Shown here in pieces: positions 40,201 through 49,900 of a stretch of 64,000 nucleotides of DNA. The notes under the pieces are model-generated. The model saw nothing but the letters and a program-made list of their open reading frames with translations, was not told where the DNA came from and did no database searches. The translations under genes were made by a program, and so were the position numbers. Origin of the DNA: Leishmania infantum JPCM5 (lineage: Eukaryota; Euglenozoa; Kinetoplastea; Trypanosomatida; Trypanosomatidae); the NCBI RefSeq assembly GCF_000002875.2, contig NC_009398.2, positions 67,001 through 131,000 of the forward strand. The letters run 5' to 3'. Each line of letters begins with the position of its first letter. Positions within the stretch are counted from its first letter, which is position 1.

Positions 40201-40515
40201 AGCCTCAACGAGGTGAAGAGCGAGATGTCGACCTTTCTGCTCCACAGCCGCGAGATGGAGCAGGTGTTCCGCCGGCAGCTGCAGCGGCTGCGCGTCGCCT
40301 TCAGTCAGCAGACCATTTTCCGCTTCTACACTTCCTCGTTGCTCTTTGTGTACGATGCCGATGATCCGCTGAAGACGGCGCGGGTGACGATGGTGGACTT
40401 TGCGTACACGTACGAGTCGAAGGAGCTGCTGCAGGACGGCGATCCTGATGCCGACTTCGACTATGACGTCGGGTACTTGAAGGCGCTTGACACCCTACTC
40501 TCCCTGCTGGCGTAG
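37231..40515 (+). CDS. Inositol hexakisphosphate kinase-like protein (IPK family)
   Basis: The protein has 1094 residues. The IPK signature P-x3-D-x-K-x-G is present as 'PCVMDIKMGSRQYG' (P926, D930, K932, G934). It continues into 'KKRSKERKARLSTSARYGIR', the arrangement of the IP6K/Kcs1 branch (PC.LDLKMGTRQYG...K...STS..LGVR) rather than of IPMK. Other landmarks are 'FVPRYHG' (F846-G852), the ATP-site 'SSLLFVYD' (S1035-S1036-L1037-L1038) and 'MVDFAYT' (D1056), where most relatives have DFAH. IP6Ks convert InsP6 to the pyrophosphate InsP7. Residues 1-525 are disordered and rich in Ser, Thr and Ala. An N-lobe-like 'EEAFYNMIQPYQEALV' sits at about 531-546, followed by about 300 largely low-complexity residues before FVPRYHG, so the kinase fold appears split. 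An acidic insert (DNDDDEDNN) lies at about 907-915. A SIDER2-like copy lies in the 3' region. Confidence 0.9.
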   Translation: MPKSLSRSTFNAVFEHLSAEEPRSSRQGSANVSFNHPPQQQSPLRPMSGQAIDTAVEVVALCDRAEGKPTTSQAEEPLMPLLRDMNDDSTDALKLCNSSDELDGYCSSCEGSLPDDSASSSSEHASRATLPTSVAAALRKDARRKPHSRHHRHRYRGRGSLIRSAARDEERQRLVAMSFDESTATAKAADSDTTTMASPVVLTPAVAATGGAAREGAFKGIRTPYPKPITATTSTKTSLAMISAALNVESRTAEAAKRSNSDSPCSKPGNAVSNTRDAVLPQVQVPVLARDGGGGESAGALCLLGKRDSRDAAEVSIDSAGGDQCILETSPTAMSRPPTLSPAGTLSLAGTAVITSKGSNNGSHSSAIGAGDALQVTSCGAATPPPVDEAACVAPVAVGLKRSTVNVHDGFVTRTAASVSSSCPLQEAAQGPSAEPRPDRTLSVPLAGEAAAETTGVAVQATPVAGVATLTSTNATIPLGNAAAETSVKHLQTPSGSPTLVDLSSSSSVGGHHLSVTEGNAFLKQSGSRREEAFYNMIQPYQEALVREAVRQAPHTVQHWSHQHSGTPCAGVQQGAASAAAASLSSKARHLSPLHTSATQRRRDDDSDSVVADPDDVAAMCEARWEAYQQYEAEGMSNLNILASEQLAEKNTGRERQRCGGGSGCAGPLYNNPPSPTSPRQVDKDLVELAARLWWTVRFRHFYRTSAPAYEVQRQAAEAAGLSPLSPLAWSPAATTCGSGGAAVTYSLGTTPASQQPHHAPHDSLEAVPPRLPSSPMSASMIEQEKAEHRGEAAAAPAPNMSGTATPCMVGSFAASLLEGLTSSSSAAERQYAAQKHRALQLLAAFVPRYHGTRRLFARDVLRCESKGQPAAASTAQASEEQPQQPGKQQIVVDADNDDDEDNNSGDKKICRMIMLEYVCYRFRRPCVMDIKMGSRQYGLHPSAEKKRSKERKARLSTSARYGIRLAGYRRWNADEGRYNCRSKLQCRCLSLNEVKSEMSTFLLHSREMEQVFRRQLQRLRVAFSQQTIFRFYTSSLLFVYDADDPLKTARVTMVDFAYTYESKELLQDGDPDADFDYDVGYLKALDTLLSLLA

Positions 40516-40894
40516 TCGACCGCACGCACGCACTCGCGGTGGCACACGCTTCGTGTTTCAGGCGCGTGATTCGATCGTCTCTTTCCAAACGTGAATATAC
40601 AAGCCTGCGGCACTGCAGTGGCAGCTTCCGCGCGTGCTTTATCGCCGCGACACGGTACCGCGCACGTGCCGAAACAGAACAGGCAAAGACACGCTCGCTG
40701 ATGGGCCAGCGGCTCTCACACACACACTCACACGTTGGTGTGTTGGAAAGGAATGCGACAGGGAGAAGGGAGGAGAGGAGAGGCAGCGGTGAGGCGCGGG
40801 GCTTTCCTCCGTCCTTCCCTGCTTGTGTCTTGTTTTCTGCTTTACTTTTCGTGTGCTTGTCCTCCCTGATGAGCGGTGGATACGCCAGCCCCAG

Positions 40895-41476
40895 TGCGTG
40901 GCATCTCGGGACCCGGTGCCCCCACTCTCTCCCCCTGCGGGGAGGCGGAGCGGCACCCCACCCCCTCTAGTCCTGCCCAATGCGGAGCCGCTTCCGGTCG
41001 TGACAGGGTCAAGCGCCGACGCCGTAGGGGAGGTCAGAGCGATGCATCGCCACTGACGCCGGCGGCCAGGTCCTGGACGGCGCTGCGTCGGTGCGACCCG
41101 CGGCCGTGAACACGCTTGCGCCATCCATGTGATGGGCAGCGTGTCGGCGTGACTCGAGCGTACCCCACACCCGGCCCCCACACTGCCCTGCTGGTGGTGG
41201 GGAGCCGGAGCCACCCCGAGGAGGATGCAGCACGTGGCGACCGGCACGATGGTAGCTGCTGTGAGGCCACCCGCGGGGCGGGTGGTGGGTGGGGCTTGAG
41301 GCAGGGGCTGTGCTCAGATGACTGTGTCTGCGCACAGCCGTAGCGACGTGCCTGCCGCTGCTTCAGTTCACGCGCCTGAGGTCTGTGCCAGGGCCCGGGC
41401 CAGAGGGAGGGTAGAGTGCTGTGTAGCGCGTGCTCTACGGTCAGAGAATGGTCACGTTGAACAAGGCAGGAAAGCT
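40895..41476 (-). mobile_element. SIDER2-like degenerate retroposon, copy B
   Basis: 582 bp. Read side by side, it is identical to 45445-46026 with a constant offset of 4550 bp. Sequences diverge abruptly just before TGCGTGGCATCTCGGG (40895) and just after AAAGCT (41476). It lacks the extra 52 bp that copies A and C share at one end. It lies in the 3' region of the inositol phosphate kinase gene, antisense to the gene if copy A is taken as + strand. It has no coding capacity; the open frames inside it are fortuitous. Confidence 0.82.
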
Positions 41477-42781
41477 TTCTCTGACTCGTTTCGTTTTGTG
41501 TGCCAGCTAGTCGGTGAGGAAGGGGGGATGAATGGGTGCATCCCATGTGCGCATAATGCAGTTGCTGTCACACCTCGCTGGTGCTGCTTTCTCTCCATTA
41601 TGTGTGCACTCGTGGCACAAGTAGGGCTGCTCAACTGACGGGGGCGCACGCATCAATATCAACCCAGATATGGCCCTTAAACTCACACACCCTCCTCTAC
41701 CCTCCTCTCCCCTCCCCTCCTCCTCCTCGCCCCCACCTCACCCCTTTGGCACACGCATCTAGCTGTCTTCCCACGCTCACCGCATCCCTTCCATCCTCAT
41801 GCCTCTTGGGTTGCCTCGTCGTCTACGTGTGTGCGTGTGTGTGTATGTGTGTGTGTGTGTGTGGCTCTTCGTGGGTTCATCTGTCTCCTCCTTTTTTCTT
41901 TGGTTAGCTCGCCTCTCCCTGTACGCTTCTCCACACCGCACGTTGTAACGGTTGGTGAAGAGTGTGTCTGTGTATGTATGTGCGCATATGCGTGTGTGTG
42001 CGTGCTTGATCGATCGTTGTTGCTTATCACGCTTTTTTTCCTTCTCCTTGGCGGTGAGACGATGCATGACGGTCTCTCCGCCGGTGGGCGTGTGTCGCAC
42101 ATCAGCCCTTTCCTTTCTGGCCTCCTCTCCACGGGTTTGTAGAGGTGCTCCCTTACGCCTTTGCTCACCCAATGGTGAGCGCAGAAATAAATCGAGCCTC
42201 GCCTTCTGGATGTATCCCCTCCCCCTCACCCTCCTCCTGCCGTTGAGGGGTGGCAATCGTTGGGGAGTGTGTGTGTGTGTGTGTTGCCTACAGTAGGCCG
42301 CTCGGACTTCCTCCAGTCAAGTGCACTGCGGCGAGCCGCAGGGATGATGACCTGTTGGCCGTCTGTACCCCTCCGCCTCCCCTCTCTTCGCTTGTCACCG
42401 CCACTATGTCGTCTGTATCTTGTGTAGGCATGAATGTGAGTGTGGGTGTGTGCATACGTGAAGTGAGAGGTGCCGCCATCGGCATGCCGTCCCACGCACG
42501 CGCACGACGGTGCAGTATGCCAGGGCGCGCCCATCTGCCTGCCGCCTTGATCCCAACACACATCCCTCCCTATCCATCTCTCCCTCTCCCTATAACCTTT
42601 CTGCGTCACCCCTTTCCACTACGCGAGCCCAAGCACACGCACACGCGCACCAACCAGTAGCACCCCGCCCCCTCCACTCCAAGGCGCGTTATGCAGGTCG
42701 CCTGATTCTTCGTGCCCTATCGTTGTGTTTCACCACACATTGATTGCCCCTCGCACTCTGTTTGTGTGTCACGCACCACCG

Positions 42782-42817
42782 CTACTGCTGCTGCCACCAC
42801 CATCATCACCTCTTCAG
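42782..42817 (+). promoter_or_regulatory. Candidate trans-splice acceptor for threonine synthase
   Basis: The tract ctgctgctgccaccaccatc and ATCACCTCTTCAG ends with AG at 42816-42817. No ATG occurs before 42907. A further AG at 42903-42904 is too close to the start. Confidence 0.35.
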
Positions 42818-42906
42818 CCCATCCACCCACCAGCACGCCTCCCCCTTCCCCTTCACCGTTTCCTCACCTGTCCGCGGTTGCCTCCTCGGCGCGCACTGCC
42901 GCAGTG

Positions 42907-44937
42907 ATGCTCACTCTTGTCATCACTGGCCGCGCATCGAAGGAGCTGAAGGCGCAGGTGCGCGCAGTGTTGGTCGATGAAGCGCAACTTTTCAGCGCTT
43001 CGGCGGCCTCAGAAGTCGAGAGCGGCAGCGTGTTTGTGCTGTGCATCGATGCCGAAGACTCTGCGGTCATGGAGCCGCTCTACCAGGGGTATCACTACCG
43101 CTTTATCTGGTCGACACAGAGCTCGATGGCGGAGCTGGTGTCGGCCGTGCGCCACCTCCTCGACTCGATCGCCTCTACTCAAGCGCACAAAGACAAGCGC
43201 GTTGGCGGCTCCTTCATCAGCACCCGCGGCGCCTCCGAGGCGTCGAACTTCCTGGACGTTGTCCGCGACGGCTTGGCGAGCGACGGCGGGCTGTACATTC
43301 TCAAGCAGATTCCCACGATGCCGGACTCGCAGATATACTACTTCTGCAAGCAGCGCAACCTCCCCTACGTGGAGGCGGCGGCGATGATTCTGGAGCAGCT
43401 CGTGGACGCGAGCATCACCCCGTCAACGCTGTATCCGTTGATTCTCCAGGCCTACGACCCTAGTCGCTGGTCCGACAAGGACGACATCTGCCCCTTGACG
43501 CCGCTTCTGATAGGCGGGGAGACCACGCCGACCAGGGAAAGCGGAGCTGACGCGGTGGACGGCCTCATCCCGTCCGTCTCCTTCAACGCACCGGAGCGGT
43601 GGGCGGCGAATATGTCGGTAATGGAGCTTTTCCATGGCCCCACAGCTGCCTTCAAGGACTTCGCCCTCCAGCTCTTTCCGCGCTACTTTGGAACGGCGAC
43701 TGTCACGCAGGCGAAGGACAAGTACATCATCCTCGCCGCCACCTCCGGCGACACCGGCGTTGCGGCGATCAGCGGTTTCATCAACGCGGGCGGGCACTCG
43801 CAGGTCATGGTGTTGTACCCCATGCATGGCGTCTCGCCGGTGCAGCAGACGCAGATGCTCTCCTTCGACGATGGCACGCAGGTGCGGACCTACGCGGTGG
43901 ACTCGAACTTCGACTTCTGCCAGCGCACCGTGAAGGAGCTGTTCTCCAACGCCGCCCTGCGCGACGAACTCGCGGTGGCAGAGCCGACTGCCGTGCACCT
44001 CTCGTCCGCCAACAGCATCAACTGGGGCCGCCTCATTCCGCAGGTGGTCTACTACTTCTGGGCGTACCGTCACCACGTACAGCATCCGCCTGCGGGGTGG
44101 GTCTTCGGCGACCCGATCGACGTGGTCGTGCCGTGCGGCAACTTTGGCAACATCCTGAGCGGCTACATCGCCAAGATCATGGGGCTGCCCGTGCGAAAGT
44201 TGGTTGTCGCCTCAAACCAGAACGACGTGCTCTACGACTTCGTGAAGACCGGCACGTACGACATGCGCAACCGCACTCTGGCGGTGACGTCGTCGCCGTC
44301 CATCGACATCTTGAAGGCCTCCAACGTGGAGCGTTTCCTGTACCTCCTGAGCAACGGCGACACGCGTCTAGTGGAGCGGCTGATGAACGAGCTGGACACG
44401 AACGGTGTCTTCACCTTACCAGACGGCGTGCGGGCAGCGATGCAGGCCGACTTTACCGCTGGCCGCTGTAGCGAGGAGGACTGCGCGGCGACCATTAAAA
44501 GCGTCTTTGAGCTATCTAGCGGCTCGCGGCTGCTCGACCCACACACCGCCGTCGCCGTCTTCGTTGCTCAGCAGTTCCGCGAGGAGGAGCTCCTGAGCCG
44601 CGACCTCACCAACCCGACGTCCTCCGACACTGGCACCGATGTGCCGCCGCTGGTAATCGCGAGCACGGCGCACTGGGCAAAGTTCCCGGCGCCGGTGCTG
44701 CACTCGCTGCGCGGCGAGGGAGCTCAACTCGGCGAGCCGGCTCCGTCCGTCGCGGCCGCGATTCAGGAAGTACGCGCCCTCTACGCAGAGATCAAGAAAG
44801 CGGCCCCGAAGCAGCAGGTGCACCCGGCCCTGTCGCACGCGCTGGATATGGCGCAGAAGATGGCGAAGGAGGCGCGCGCTGTCGGCGCCGATGTGGCGGC
44901 GATCGAGAAGGAGCTGAGGGATTTCTCGAAGTGCTAA
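42907..44937 (+). CDS. Threonine synthase (PLP-dependent)
   Basis: The protein has 676 residues. Threonine synthase converts O-phosphohomoserine to threonine and phosphate, an activity animals lack. The canonical ThrC core starts near residue 100 ('SFISTRGASEASNF', 'GLASDGGLYILKQIP'). It carries the PLP-lysine motif 'ELFHGPTAAFKDFALQ' with K250, then 'LAATSGDTGVAAISGF', 'SANSINWGRLIPQVVYYFWA', 'VPCGNFGNILSGYIAKIMG' and 'VVASNQNDVLYDF'. It belongs to the long fungal/bacterial type II class rather than the plant type. The first 98 residues are an extension not found in bacterial ThrC (about 430 residues). The C-terminus adds a helical stretch of about 55 residues (HALDMAQKMAKEARAVGADV). No organelle signal is obvious. 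The gene is flanked by two identical SIDER2-like copies in direct orientation. Confidence 0.95.
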   Translation: MLTLVITGRASKELKAQVRAVLVDEAQLFSASAASEVESGSVFVLCIDAEDSAVMEPLYQGYHYRFIWSTQSSMAELVSAVRHLLDSIASTQAHKDKRVGGSFISTRGASEASNFLDVVRDGLASDGGLYILKQIPTMPDSQIYYFCKQRNLPYVEAAAMILEQLVDASITPSTLYPLILQAYDPSRWSDKDDICPLTPLLIGGETTPTRESGADAVDGLIPSVSFNAPERWAANMSVMELFHGPTAAFKDFALQLFPRYFGTATVTQAKDKYIILAATSGDTGVAAISGFINAGGHSQVMVLYPMHGVSPVQQTQMLSFDDGTQVRTYAVDSNFDFCQRTVKELFSNAALRDELAVAEPTAVHLSSANSINWGRLIPQVVYYFWAYRHHVQHPPAGWVFGDPIDVVVPCGNFGNILSGYIAKIMGLPVRKLVVASNQNDVLYDFVKTGTYDMRNRTLAVTSSPSIDILKASNVERFLYLLSNGDTRLVERLMNELDTNGVFTLPDGVRAAMQADFTAGRCSEEDCAATIKSVFELSSGSRLLDPHTAVAVFVAQQFREEELLSRDLTNPTSSDTGTDVPPLVIASTAHWAKFPAPVLHSLRGEGAQLGEPAPSVAAAIQEVRALYAEIKKAAPKQQVHPALSHALDMAQKMAKEARAVGADVAAIEKELRDFSKC

Positions 44938-45250
44938 AACGAAACAGCACGAGCCCTGTTTTCTGCTCCTTGGCAGCGGCGGGACGGAGGTGAGAAGAGA
45001 GGGCGGAGGAGGCAGCCGCAGCAGCGGCGGCGGCGGTTTCAGCGGTGAACCCGCGTACGCCTACCTGCATGCGTGCGTCTGTCGAGAGCGAAAGAGAAAA
45101 CGATGGCGTGCTTGTCGATCTGTGGGTGCTTGTGGTCAGAACTGTCTCCACCACCGCTCATCAGCCACCTCCCTCCACCGATTCTTTCTCTCATCCGCCG
45201 CTAACGCACGCCCATCACGGAAGCGGGAGACGTGCGTAGGGGCATGCGTC

Positions 45251-45266
45251 GGGGGGGGGGGGGGGG
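45251..45266 (+). repeat. G16 homopolymer in the threonine synthase 3' region
   Basis: Sixteen consecutive G residues on the sense strand, about 310 nt after the stop codon. It could form a G-quadruplex in the transcript and is also a likely site of sequencing length error. Confidence 0.85.
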
Positions 45267-45392
45267 TTTGGATTGCTGATTGGGCTCGAGCATGCCAACG
45301 CGCTTATTATCTCTGAAACTGCTCTGTCCCTCTGCGTATGTGTGTTTGTATACGCTGGCTCTGTTTCCGCGGCCAATATCGTGTTCCTTCTT

Positions 45393-46026
45393 TGTTCATC
45401 GGATGTCCCTCATGACCGGTACACACAAACATACCCACACACACTGCGTGGCATCTCGGGACCCGGTGCCCCCACTCTCTCCCCCTGCGGGGAGGCGGAG
45501 CGGCACCCCACCCCCTCTAGTCCTGCCCAATGCGGAGCCGCTTCCGGTCGTGACAGGGTCAAGCGCCGACGCCGTAGGGGAGGTCAGAGCGATGCATCGC
45601 CACTGACGCCGGCGGCCAGGTCCTGGACGGCGCTGCGTCGGTGCGACCCGCGGCCGTGAACACGCTTGCGCCATCCATGTGATGGGCAGCGTGTCGGCGT
45701 GACTCGAGCGTACCCCACACCCGGCCCCCACACTGCCCTGCTGGTGGTGGGGAGCCGGAGCCACCCCGAGGAGGATGCAGCACGTGGCGACCGGCACGAT
45801 GGTAGCTGCTGTGAGGCCACCCGCGGGGCGGGTGGTGGGTGGGGCTTGAGGCAGGGGCTGTGCTCAGATGACTGTGTCTGCGCACAGCCGTAGCGACGTG
45901 CCTGCCGCTGCTTCAGTTCACGCGCCTGAGGTCTGTGCCAGGGCCCGGGCCAGAGGGAGGGTAGAGTGCTGTGTAGCGCGTGCTCTACGGTCAGAGAATG
46001 GTCACGTTGAACAAGGCAGGAAAGCT
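45393..46026 (-). mobile_element. SIDER2-like degenerate retroposon, copy C
   Basis: 634 bp, the longest of the three copies. 45445-46026 is identical by eye to copy B. 45393-45444 matches the far end of copy A (TGTTCATCGGATGTCCCTCA and the CACACAAACATACCC region) and is missing from copy B. It is downstream of threonine synthase and in the antisense orientation if copy A is +. It has no coding capacity and no clear target-site duplication. Confidence 0.82.
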
Positions 46027-46759
46027 CGCCTCGTCTCGTTCTCGGATTCCTTTTCTCTGTCCCTGTGTGGCTGTGGGTGCATCTGCACCGGCACGCGCGT
46101 CGGGATGGCTTGGAGGCCAGGCATGGGGCGAGGTTGGCTGGGCAGAGGGGAGGAGAAAGAAGGATGAGTAAGCGCTCACACAGTGCGCACTGGAAGTCCT
46201 CACACGGTCTTTGTTGCCAAAATGCAGGAAAATGAAAAACAAACGGGACGCATCGGCGGCTGGCTGGATGCGCACGCGCATGTCTCCCTCGCTGACCACC
46301 ACCACCACCATCCCAACGCATACACACTTACACTTGAGAGCGCGATAGCCGCTGCTAGGAGAGGAAGAGAAAAGAGAGGAAACGCATCCGGCAGTATTTG
46401 GCGGCGCGGCAGTTGGTGGGGGCGCAGCGTCAGTGACCGCCACTAGCGCGGCGGCATAGGGGAAGTAGCGGGGGGCTCTCGATGGCCGGCGAGCAGCAAG
46501 ACAGGTGTGTTGCCAGGTCTGAGCTCGCTAGCGCGGTCATTGCCTTCGACCTCTACCGCTGCCAGGGTTGAGATGCATACTCTACCCTATTCCTCGGTCT
46601 GGCTGGTCTACACCTCCTTTGTTGTCATTATCATGGTTTGCGGCTGTACGATGTGTTGGTGTTGGTGGTGGTGGTGGTGCACCCACCATCGTTGAGTACC
46701 ACCCACACGCGTGCACACATATCCGCGCGCAGTGGGCGTACCATACAGCCCCTGCAAGT

Positions 46760-46829
46760 CCCTCCCTTCCCCCCCCCCACCCCTTTTTTCACTTCCCCGG
46801 CGGCGGTGGGCACACGCACACACGCACAG
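46760..46829 (+). promoter_or_regulatory. Candidate trans-splice acceptor for the bromodomain/CW gene
   Basis: The C/T tract 46760-46797 includes a long C run and TTTTTT. The first AG after it is 46828-46829, followed by a TA repeat. The first ATG downstream is 46911. Confidence 0.5.
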
Positions 46830-46910
46830 ATTATATATATATATATATACAGTAAGACTCATAGAGAGGTGAGGGAGGGAGGGAGATACGCGCAGGTTTT
46901 GAGGCCCGCA

Positions 46911-49900
46911 ATGGAATGTCCACTGTCACGCGTGCCCTTTGCCAGCATCGTGGTGGAAGAGGAAGACGGTGACGACGTGGGCGTTGCGGAGACGCCCCAA
47001 GTCGAGGCAGGGCGCACGGGCGATGTTCTAACCTGCGAAGTGGATGCGGTGCAGCAGCAGCCCCAGCAGCACCGTGTTCACTTCGCTGCCTTGCGTGCCT
47101 CGAAAGCAGGAGTCGTGCACGCGGTGCAGGATGCCGCCCCAGCGTGGCACGAGCGTGCGGCATCTCCGGTCAGCAACAGCAGCCGTACTGGCAGCAGCGG
47201 CCAGGTGACACATGGACTTCGACTCGCACTCAGCGGTGCTACCGCCGTGGCTGCCGCGAGTTCAAGCACGCACAGCTCCTACTCGGAGAGCAAGGGCACG
47301 GTGTCTTTCAGCCGCACTCTGCATCTGAGATCGACTGCAGGGCCGCCGCAAGCGACTACCAAGACACCAGCTCAGCCCTCACCACAACGAGTGCCGCCCG
47401 ATACGTCCTCATCACGGCGGAGAACGCTGAAGGACGGCGCTGAGGCTGAAGAGACTGTAACGCGCACAGCATCCTCGTCAAAGACGACAGCAGCAGCGAA
47501 AAATCGTAGTGCTGCTCGTGAGTCGCGCAGAGGCGGAGGCCACACCGACGAGTCGGCCTCGAGGCGTATCCATGCACGGCCAGTGCGGCAGTCTGCAGCC
47601 TCTGCCGCAGTAACAGCACCGCGCTCCGCTGCATCCGTGCCACCATCACCGCCTCTGGTATCTGCCTCACCGGAAGAAAGGGCAGCAGAGACACACCGGC
47701 TCGCGGTGCAGGCTGCCCGCCCCTCGAGCCTCTCCGTGTGCTTCGATTGGTGGATGTATCTGTGCTACTACGACACCCACGCACTCTTTACGTCGCAGAC
47801 AACTGCCTTTGAGGTGCCGCTGCGTCCCGTCGCCGCCGCCAGTGCTAGCGTGTTCTACGCGGAGCTCACCCGCTGCTTTGCTGCGTGGCGCCGTCAGCAC
47901 TGGGACTCGCTAGTGGTACTGCGCGACGTCGAGCCGGTCGATGCTGGTGCGCGTCGCCGTAGCGGTGCCACGGCGACGCGCGTAGTGCGCGATCTGGCAC
48001 TGCTCGAGTACGCCAGCGCGGTATGGTATGAGAGTCTGCGGGTGCAGCGGCTGATGGTGCAACTGCTGCTTTCTGGCAGCGATGGAAGCTGGTCATTTGA
48101 TGTGGGATGCTTCGATGCCCTACTCACTGCCCTCGGGGCCCCGCCATCGGTGGAGTCGCCCCTGTGCCCTGCACCCCCGGGGCCTGCCACCGTCATGCCA
48201 CCGTATCATGTGGCACGACCAGGTCCTCCCAGCGGGATGGCGGGCACCGCCGCCAACTCTCCCACCACTCTCGTTACGGTGACGCGCAAGGACGCCGCGG
48301 CGGGGCCGCTGCCAACAGACGGTCTCTCCATCCGCGTCCCTACTGCGACTCGCATGCTCTCGCTTCTGCACGTGCTTGATGTGTTGTGGAACACGCTGCC
48401 CACCTCCATCCCGTTCCGCATGCCCGTGTCGGAGATGGAGGCGCCTGGCTACTACCGCAGCACCCGTGACCCCGTGAGCCTCTGCCAGCTGTACGAGGAA
48501 GCTTTTTGTGGAATGACTGCACCGACGCACCGCGCGTGTGTGCGCCAGCGCGCACTCATTACCCGCCGGCTGCTGGAAGTGCAAGCGTATCCACCTAGTC
48601 GCATCGGCAGCGGGAACGCTGTAGGAGAGGAGGTGCAGTCCTGCTTTTTCAGCCCCACGCACCTGCGCGAACGGCTCACGACACTCAAGGCAAACTGCGT
48701 CGACTACAACGGCGGCGGGAGCGAGCTGAGCCGGCAAGCGAGTGCGCTGCTCAGTGCAGGTGTCAAGGCGCTGCGGGACTCGCAGGCCGAAGAAGACAGT
48801 CGGACGGCGTACCAGGTGCGAGAAGAAGCCCACGTGAGGGAGGCACCGCCCGCCGCATCAGACGAGCGTGCCGCACCGAAGCCGGGCACTGCAGGTGCGC
48901 GCTTTCTGGAGGACTTGCCGAGTTTGTTCCCTCCTAGCGAGGCGGCAGCCGTGGTGCCTCCCAACCTGCGACAGCCCTCTCCCATAGGCGAGCATACTGC
49001 CGACGTCAACAGTGCAAGCGGACATGGGGAAAGCAGCCGACACAGGCGCGTACTGCACCTCCGCTCAGCCAACCCGAACGATGTTGCATCCAGCATCTCG
49101 CCCTCCACCCCCAACCGGGACCTGAAAGACTTCTGGGTGCAGTGCGATGACTGCAACGCGTGGCACAAGCTAGCGACGCGCCTCGACCCGGTCCCTGACA
49201 CGTGGACGTGCGGCTTTCTGGGACTCAGCTGCTCATCACGCAAGAAGAAGCACAAGGCGGGCAAGCGCACTCTTAAGAAGGCCACCACGGAAGGTAAGAA
49301 GCGGACAAAGGCGTCTGCGCAGCGACACCGTGGAGCCAGAGACGGTCCGAAAATCGACGGCACTGACGCAGCTCCAAACGCGGTCACGGCGGCACCACAC
49401 AACCTCGGCGGGCAGGGCGACGACAGTGGCGGCGGTAGTGGTGAAGACGACGATGTACCGCTCGTAGATACGTTCCCGGTGGCGGTGGGGGCTGCTATGG
49501 TCGCCGCCACTGCAAAGCCGCTAAAGCGCCGGCGATCAACGCCACGGAAGTCGCGCACCATTCTCCAGGAGCCGAAGAAAGCGCGTGTGCTGCTGCCCAC
49601 GCCGTCGTCCTCATCATCGTCATCGTCATCGTCATCGTCGTCGGGAAGCTCCTCCGACAACGACTCAAGCAGTAGTAGCAAGAGTAATAGCAGCGACTCT
49701 GAGCCTGACTCCGACTCTGGCCTCAGCGACGGCGGCAAAGGCAAGGCAGCCTCAGCGCAGCCTATCTCGCGTGCACCCCGGCAAGCAAAGTCGTTTACCG
49801 TCGCTACCCACAAACTTCCACGGAGCGCTGACGTGACCAGCGCCATCGGCAAGTGTTCCCCCACCGCGGCGGCGGCTAAGGCGACTGGGACCGGCGCTTC

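Larger units (their letters stand above)
40516..42906. other. Spacer inositol phosphate kinase - threonine synthase, with one SIDER2-like element
   Basis: About 380 nt after the stop codon a SIDER2-like element begins (40895-41476, - strand). The rest is pyrimidine-rich spacer with GT runs (41830-41863, 42268-42282) and CA runs. No coding sequence is supported. Confidence 0.6.
44938..46910. other. Spacer threonine synthase - bromodomain/CW gene, with one SIDER2-like element
   Basis: Holds a 16-base G run (45251-45266), a SIDER2-like element on the - strand (45393-46026), mixed-sequence spacer, a GGT run near 46663-46680, a C-rich tract and a TA run (46832-46850) just before the downstream gene. 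No coding sequence is supported. Confidence 0.6.
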
